The notes beneath the pieces were generated by a model. The model saw only the letters and a program-made list of their open reading frames with translations, was not told the DNA's origin and searched no databases. A stretch of 64,000 nucleotides of DNA from Enoplosus armatus (lineage: Eukaryota > Chordata > Actinopteri > Centrarchiformes > Enoplosidae). Positions 61,801-64,000 of this stretch are shown here, in pieces. Within the stretch, counting starts at the first letter, position 1. The number at the start of each line of letters is the position of its first letter. The stretch spans positions 17,299,298-17,363,297 of the forward strand of contig NC_092194.1 in assembly GCF_043641665.1 (NCBI RefSeq). The letters run 5' to 3'. The translations under genes were made by a program, and so were the position numbers.

Positions 61801-64000
61801 GGAGTTCCTCATCCACTTGGAGGAGCTGCAGGCCCTGCTGCCTCAGCTGGAGAACCTGGTCAACCCCACAGCTAAAGACCAGCTCCGTGTGAGCGTGGAG
61901 TCAGCAAAGCAGAGAGGTGTGGAGGTCCGAGATCAGCTCCAGTGTCACCAGGATGTCCTTCACAGGTAATGAAAACAAACGAGTGATGGTGCACGTGTAA
62001 TATACGGTGACGATACAGTTGTTAATAATGGCATTTTATCCTTTTCTTAGCTGTGTGGCTCAGTGGAAGTCCTACCAGGAGGCGAGGCAGACTGTCATTG
62101 AGCTCATGAATGAGGCTGAAAAGAAGCTGACTGAATTTTCCACTGCAAAGGCAGCCACAAACCAAGAAGCTGAAGATAAGCTGTGCAGTCATCGGGTATG
62201 AGAGACCAATGACATTTTCCACACAACAAATGGTGGTGCTCCTATGAATGCAGTGCATTTACTTTATTAATTGTCTCTTCATTTTTCAGTCCCTTGTATC
62301 ACTGGTGAATGGCTTCCAAGAGAAGCTGAGTGGTTTAGAGGAGCAAGCTGCCCAGCTGGAGCTGGTGGGGAGTGATGCCAGCAAGGCCACCATCAGTCGC
62401 TCCATGACCACTGTGTGGCAGCGCTGGACACGACTACGAAGCGTGGCACGAGGACGGGAGAGAGTACTCGAGGACACGGCACAGGATTGGAGGACTTTTA
62501 GAGAGAAGGTATACAGACTCAATGGGGAAAAAATATTTCATAATTCAATAAAAATATGTTTTTTTACTAGTAGCTGAACTTTCATAATAATTTTGTACAG
62601 ATGGTGAAGGTGAGAGCAGTCGCTGATGAGCTCCAAAGTCGTTTCCCTGATAGTGCCGTGGAGAAGGCTTCCAAAGCCACCCTGCAGTCTCTGTTGGACC
62701 AGCATGACCTGCTGAGCCAAGACTTGGAAAGAGAGCTCTCCTCCCTCACACTGCTGCGCCAGTATGCTCTCAGTCTGCTGCACGACGTGGAAGTGCCTTC
62801 ACCAACAAATGACCAGGATGAGCTGCCCAGCCTGAAGGAGATCAGAGCTGTACAAGACCAAATGGAAAGGTAGAGAGACGATAAACATACAAGGCTGTTG
62901 GCTTTAAGAAGAGCATCTGTATTAAGATAACGTCTAATCAGTGGTATTGTTTTAAAGTAAAAAGGGCAAACTGTTATGTTATTTAGATCAACAACAAATT
63001 TCAGTAGAGTCATTTTTCTCTTTGCCTCCAGCCTCCTGACACAGTCCAGGACCAAACGGGCTCAAGCAGCTCAGGAACTGAGGGACAGAGAGGAAGTGGA
63101 GAAGGAACTTAGCGTTGTAAAAGCCTGGATTCAGGAGACCAGGGAGCTTCTTCTCAATCCCACACCAGACATTGATTCTCTGCTGCAGGAGCTTGAGGTA
63201 TAGCTCACATCTAAAAACAGAAATATCATCTTTCTGATCTTCCAGTCATCCCCGAAACATTGCTATTTGAATGTTATTGTTTCTGATAAAGATTACATGG
63301 GTCTTTGTTGCATATAGGTTGTACATGGTGATGTGATCACTTATCGTCAGAATGTGGATAAATTAGCAGAGCAGCAACAGAGCAAGTACCTGGACCTCTA
63401 CACAATACTGCCCTCTGAAATCTCCATGCAGCTGGCTGAGGTCTCACTTGCATTGGGTGCCATTGAGGATCAGGTACTGTATCATTTAAAAAACTTTCAA
63501 GGTAAATAAGATCTTAATGGGCCTCTTTAAATTGTGTTTTATCTAAAGTGTTAGCATATGTCAATTCCACAAGGGAACACCTACAGTATGTTAAGATTTT
63601 TGTTGTGTTGACTTTACTTAATATGTTCTAGGTTCTTTCCAAAGAGAGAGAAATTCAGAAAACCAGAGAAATAAAAGAGGACTTCAGCTCTAGAATCCAT
63701 GCCATCTCTGAGAAACTCAAAGCAGTCTCCGCTAAATTCAAGGAAAAATCTCCTGATGTTGATCATGCCAAAGAAGAGGTCAAGGTGGGTTAACTCGCTT
63801 TTGCTTGGTCTCAATGTGAATGTGTTGTTGATACAGTTGTCTTCGAAATGCTGACGTTTTACATCATTCAGGACTGTTGTCAGGATATAAAATTAGACAC
63901 GTTTTATCACTTTTCCCAGAGCCTGGCTGAGGACTTGGACTCTTGTGGTCGCACCCTCTCAGAACTGGATGCCGCTGTACAAGAGTTTGGCCGCAGAAAC
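15397..64000 (+). CDS. syne1: Nesprin-1 (giant spectrin-repeat protein), N-terminal ~5,490 residues, cut at right edge
   Basis: Outer-nuclear-membrane linker that binds actin through its N-terminal CH domains and, via the C-terminal KASH domain (outside the window), SUN proteins, forming LINC complexes. I assembled 85 coding exons (listed in the sub-entries); all are GT-AG and phase is preserved through 16,476 nt. The N-terminus ([20 protein letters not shown]) and residue-level similarity run parallel to human SYNE1 from the CH pair to [18 protein letters not shown] at the right edge. Human nesprin-1 giant is about 8,800 residues, so about 60% is present. Introns vary from about 80 nt to 6.9 kb (intron 1). 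The gene is head to head with myct1, as in mammals. Whether this is teleost syne1a or syne1b is not decided. Confidence 0.96.
17819..18057 (+). mobile_element. Copy of a dispersed teleost repeat (same family as 9891-10058)
   Basis: Contains AAAATGCCCTTCACAATTCT, CAAGGTGACGTCTTCAGATG, GACCAACAGTCCAAAACCC, GAGATATTCAGTTTAAA and an end in ACCAATCGATTAATTGAC. It is oriented opposite to the copy near myct1. Non-coding. Confidence 0.65.
20559..20612. repeat. (CA)n microsatellite
   Basis: About 27 CA units, followed by a short ACTC array to 20624. Confidence 0.95.
20640..21152 (+). promoter_or_regulatory. syne1: Candidate internal promoter and leader of the alternative syne1 first exon
   Basis: Contains an inverted CCAAT box (CTGATTGGTGG, about 20679-20689) and a CRE-like TGACATCA (about 20659), then the GT tract and leader sequence up to the ATG at 21153. 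There is no acceptor-defined exon start, as expected if transcription begins here. Inference only. Confidence 0.35.
20871..20920. repeat. Imperfect (GT)n tract
   Basis: GT repeats interrupted by C and CA, just upstream of the alternative first exon. The hydrophobic or Cys/Val-rich open frames here are artefacts of the repeat. Confidence 0.85.
21153..21228 (+). CDS. syne1: syne1 alternative first coding exon
   Basis: An ATG opens 25 codons plus one base ([20 protein letters not shown]...) and ends in a good donor (CGTG|GTAAGT). The leftover G gives the same phase 1 as the canonical first exon, so splicing to exon 2 at 22372 yields ...[13 protein letters not shown] in frame. It would produce a nesprin-1 with a different N-terminal tail in front of the same CH domains. 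Confidence 0.6.
22372..27603 (+). CDS. syne1: syne1 exons 2-5: first calponin-homology domain
   Basis: Exons 22372-22433, 25065-25160, 26473-26556 and 27511-27603 encode residues 23-134. CH1 actin-binding hallmarks: [54 protein letters not shown] and [19 protein letters not shown]. The match to human SYNE1 is close. The introns between them (2.6, 1.3 and 0.95 kb) contain the CA/TGAGGACC repeat complex at 25751-25940 and otherwise nothing recognised. Confidence 0.96.
25751..25809. repeat. (TC)n then (CA)n microsatellite
   Basis: CT repeat at 25751-25763 followed by about 20 CA units to 25809. Confidence 0.92.
25819..25942. repeat. Microsatellite-associated interspersed repeat with TGAGGACC ends
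   Basis: Bounded by ACTTGTGAGGACC (about 25818-25830) and its inverse GGTCCTCACAAAG (about 25924-25936), directly after the CA tract. I recall this arrangement as frequent in fish genomes. Non-coding. Confidence 0.55.
27909..29190 (+). CDS. syne1: syne1 exons 6-8: inter-CH linker and second calponin-homology domain
   Basis: Exons 27909-28087, 28184-28380 and 29081-29190 encode residues 135-296. A Ser-rich linker ([19 protein letters not shown]) precedes CH2: [51 protein letters not shown] and [17 protein letters not shown]. Tandem CH1-CH2 is the F-actin-binding module. The 700-nt intron before exon 8 and the 568-nt intron after it show nothing recognisable. Confidence 0.96.
29759..29791 (+). 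CDS. syne1: syne1 exon 9: 33-nt micro-exon
   Basis: TAG acceptor, 33 nt, donor GAG|GTATGT, phase 0 on both sides. It encodes [11 protein letters not shown] between the CH pair and the first rod helix. Human SYNE1 has a different insert near here (DEILPGFPSFANSV, recalled). Skipping keeps the frame, so it is a good cassette-exon candidate. Confidence 0.65.
30094..31882 (+). CDS. syne1: syne1 exons 10-15: start of the spectrin-repeat rod
   Basis: Exons 30094-30201, 30315-30452, 30922-31086, 31222-31334, 31518-31686 and 31786-31882 encode residues 308-570. Recognisable blocks: [81 protein letters not shown] and [20 protein letters not shown]. All are closely matched in human SYNE1. The 469-nt intron before exon 12 has no recognised element. 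Confidence 0.95.
31916..31937. repeat. (TA)n tract
   Basis: About 11 TA units in the intron before micro-exon 16. Confidence 0.85.
32020..32040 (+). CDS. syne1: syne1 exon 16: 21-nt micro-exon
   Basis: Acceptor TTATGTTACAG, 21 nt, donor AAAG|GTAAGT; phase 1 on both sides. Included, it adds RSKTCNK between SDSS and VDEAEG. Skipped, exon 15 joins exon 17 in frame (SDSSIDEAEG), which matches the recalled human canonical DGSVEEAEN better. Probably alternatively spliced. Confidence 0.65.
32380..37912 (+). CDS. syne1: syne1 exons 17-30: spectrin-repeat rod, residues ~578-1337
   Basis: Exons 32380-32582, 32774-32938, 33058-33210, 33311-33454, 33692-33859, 34028-34186, 34272-34436, 34735-34869, 35072-35230, 35539-35747, 36714-36822, 37015-37179, 37472-37639 and 37736-37912. 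Conserved blocks include [72 protein letters not shown] and [16 protein letters not shown]. The pattern is triple-helical with Trp about every 50 residues. The 966-nt intron before exon 27 and the other introns of 300-340 nt hold no recognised element. Confidence 0.94.
37913..39188 (+). other. syne1: syne1 intron 30 (1.28 kb)
   Basis: Consists largely of the antisense LINE fragment plus a short AATA/AAGTA simple repeat (about 38408-38445). No exon is missed: exons 30 and 31 join in phase 0. Confidence 0.7.
38440..39000 (-). mobile_element. Degenerate LINE (L2/CR1-like) fragment, antisense in a syne1 intron
   Basis: On the minus strand the DNA reads [20 protein letters not shown], the YxDD motif of a non-LTR reverse transcriptase (YADD codons at 38933-38922), with an in-frame stop soon after. 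Downstream sequence toward 38440 resembles the RT C-terminal region of fish LINEs (GCTTCTCAGTTCC, CACTCTTGATGGTGCTTTTA). Broken and inactive. The clade is inferred from motif style only. Confidence 0.6.
39189..44500 (+). CDS. syne1: syne1 exons 31-42: spectrin-repeat rod, residues ~1338-2127
   Basis: Exons 39189-39329, 39662-39822, 40116-40266, 40784-41011, 41121-41219, 41410-41597, 41813-41936, 42177-42343, 42638-42791, 42890-43515, 43633-43812 and 44350-44500. Exon 40 (626 nt) is the second largest here and encodes [15 protein letters not shown]. Exon 34 encodes [19 protein letters not shown], near-identical to human. Introns of 517 nt (40267-40783) and 537 nt (43813-44349) show nothing recognisable. 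The intron after exon 31 carries AT-rich DNA and a retrotransposon-like tail. Confidence 0.93.
39396..39612 (+). mobile_element. AT-rich tract and 3' tail of a non-LTR element with (GATTCT)n end
   Basis: TA-rich DNA (39396-39470) is followed by CAAATTCCTTGTAATGTATG, ACTTGGCAATAAACAG and three to four TGATTC units (about 39591-39612). The sequence CTTGGCAATAAA followed by a CTGATT tandem tail is typical of 3' ends of LINE-type elements in fishes. Oriented opposite to the RT fragment at 38.4-39.0 kb, so probably a separate insertion. Confidence 0.6.
44673..49172 (+). CDS. syne1: syne1 exons 43-53: spectrin-repeat rod, residues ~2128-2827
   Basis: Exons 44673-44831, 45400-45582, 45915-46016, 46194-46397, 46871-47078, 47282-47394, 47595-47800, 47883-48032, 48196-48487, 48586-48758 and 48863-49172. 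Landmarks: [16 protein letters not shown] (exon 47), [20 protein letters not shown] (exon 52) and [20 protein letters not shown] (exon 53), all paralleled in human. Exon 45 (102 nt) is less conserved than its neighbours. Introns over 300 nt (44832-45399, 45583-45914, 46398-46870) contain nothing recognised. Confidence 0.93.
49556..55373 (+). CDS. syne1: syne1 exons 54-66: spectrin-repeat rod, residues ~2828-3640
   Basis: Exons 49556-49720, 50311-50667, 50810-50946, 51541-51718, 51923-52105, 52224-52367, 52903-53058, 53398-53562, 53655-53827, 54014-54167, 54304-54447, 54747-54911 and 55056-55373. Landmarks: [52 protein letters not shown] and [16 protein letters not shown], all near-identical to human. 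Introns of 383 nt (49173-49555), 590 nt (49721-50310), 594 nt (50947-51540), 535 nt (52368-52902) and 339 nt (53059-53397) hold no recognised gene or element. Confidence 0.93.
55627..58952 (+). CDS. syne1: syne1 exons 67-76: spectrin-repeat rod, residues ~3641-4262
   Basis: Exons 55627-55782, 55979-56149, 56323-56649, 56740-56892, 57103-57270, 57410-57586, 57719-57865, 57961-58086, 58319-58495 and 58687-58952. Landmarks: [35 protein letters not shown] and [20 protein letters not shown]. These runs nearly match human and fall in the rod's more conserved part. Introns are mostly 80-230 nt. Confidence 0.94.
59301..61461 (+). CDS. syne1: syne1 exon 77: 2,161-nt exon, residues ~4263-4983
   Basis: Open from the acceptor TTTTCTGTCACAG at 59300 to the donor CAG|GTGGGA after 61461, in phase with neighbours. 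The open frame continues into both introns, but the splice sites and human homology set these limits ([18 protein letters not shown] to QKALSSKQ). It encodes several spectrin repeats without interruption: [53 protein letters not shown] and [15 protein letters not shown]. It is 3.5 times longer than the next largest exon here. Confidence 0.95.
61628..64000 (+). CDS. syne1: syne1 exons 78-85: rod continues past right edge, residues ~4984-5492
   Basis: Exons 61628-61965, 62051-62195, 62290-62508, 62601-62869, 63032-63197, 63318-63473, 63632-63784 and 63920-64000 (cut). Landmarks: [40 protein letters not shown] and [16 protein letters not shown]. The last exon is truncated by the window, in frame. 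Acceptor AAAG at 61627 is weaker than most (ATTGCTTTTGTGTAAAG) but fits phase and homology. Confidence 0.93.

Noticed and set aside
1..64000. CRISPR arrays, operons, tRNA/rRNA genes, bacterial mobile elements
   Set aside because: None seen. The spliced gene structure marks this as vertebrate nuclear DNA.

Overview
This is vertebrate nuclear DNA, almost certainly from a ray-finned (probably percomorph) fish. Genes are split into many short GT-AG exons, and the encoded proteins are clear orthologues of mammalian proteins. Several interspersed repeats typical of percomorph genomes lie in the introns, together with CA/GT microsatellites and antisense LINE debris. I joined exons by hand, checking splice sites, reading phase and similarity to human proteins recalled from memory. 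No alignment or database search was run.

Layout. (1) Positions 1-6891, minus strand: tulp4 (tubby-like protein 4), 13 coding exons giving the first ~997 residues: WD-repeat region, SOCS box, conserved linker, and then a very glutamine-rich segment that runs off the left edge. The C-terminal tubby domain lies outside the window. Its 5' untranslated exons and promoter probably lie at about 8.9-9.4 kb. (2) Positions 10192-11886, minus strand: myct1, a two-exon single-pass membrane protein of 185 residues. (3) Positions 15397-64000, plus strand: the 5' part of syne1 (nesprin-1), 85 coding exons with continuous phase, about 5,490 residues: two calponin-homology domains followed by a long spectrin-repeat rod. 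The rest of the rod and the KASH tail lie beyond the right edge. myct1 and syne1 are arranged head to head.

How the genes relate. They are not an operon or a pathway. Nesprin-1 links actin to the nuclear envelope as part of LINC complexes. TULP4 is a likely substrate receptor of a cullin-RING E3 ligase. MYCT1 is a small, endothelium-associated membrane protein. In human all three lie on 6q25, with SYNE1 and MYCT1 adjacent and TULP4 several megabases away (recalled), so the close tulp4-myct1 spacing here reflects fish-specific rearrangement or compaction.

Most notable observations: an alternative syne1 first coding exon (21153-21228) with matching phase; two syne1 micro-exons (33 and 21 nt) whose skipping keeps the frame; a 2,161-nt syne1 exon among exons mostly of 100-350 nt; the tulp4 glutamine expansion; a near-ideal RFX X-box in the probable syne1 5' region; and an orphan signal-peptide-like exon in tulp4's first intron. 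I found no wholly new biological system; most of the window is a giant cytoskeletal gene and its introns.
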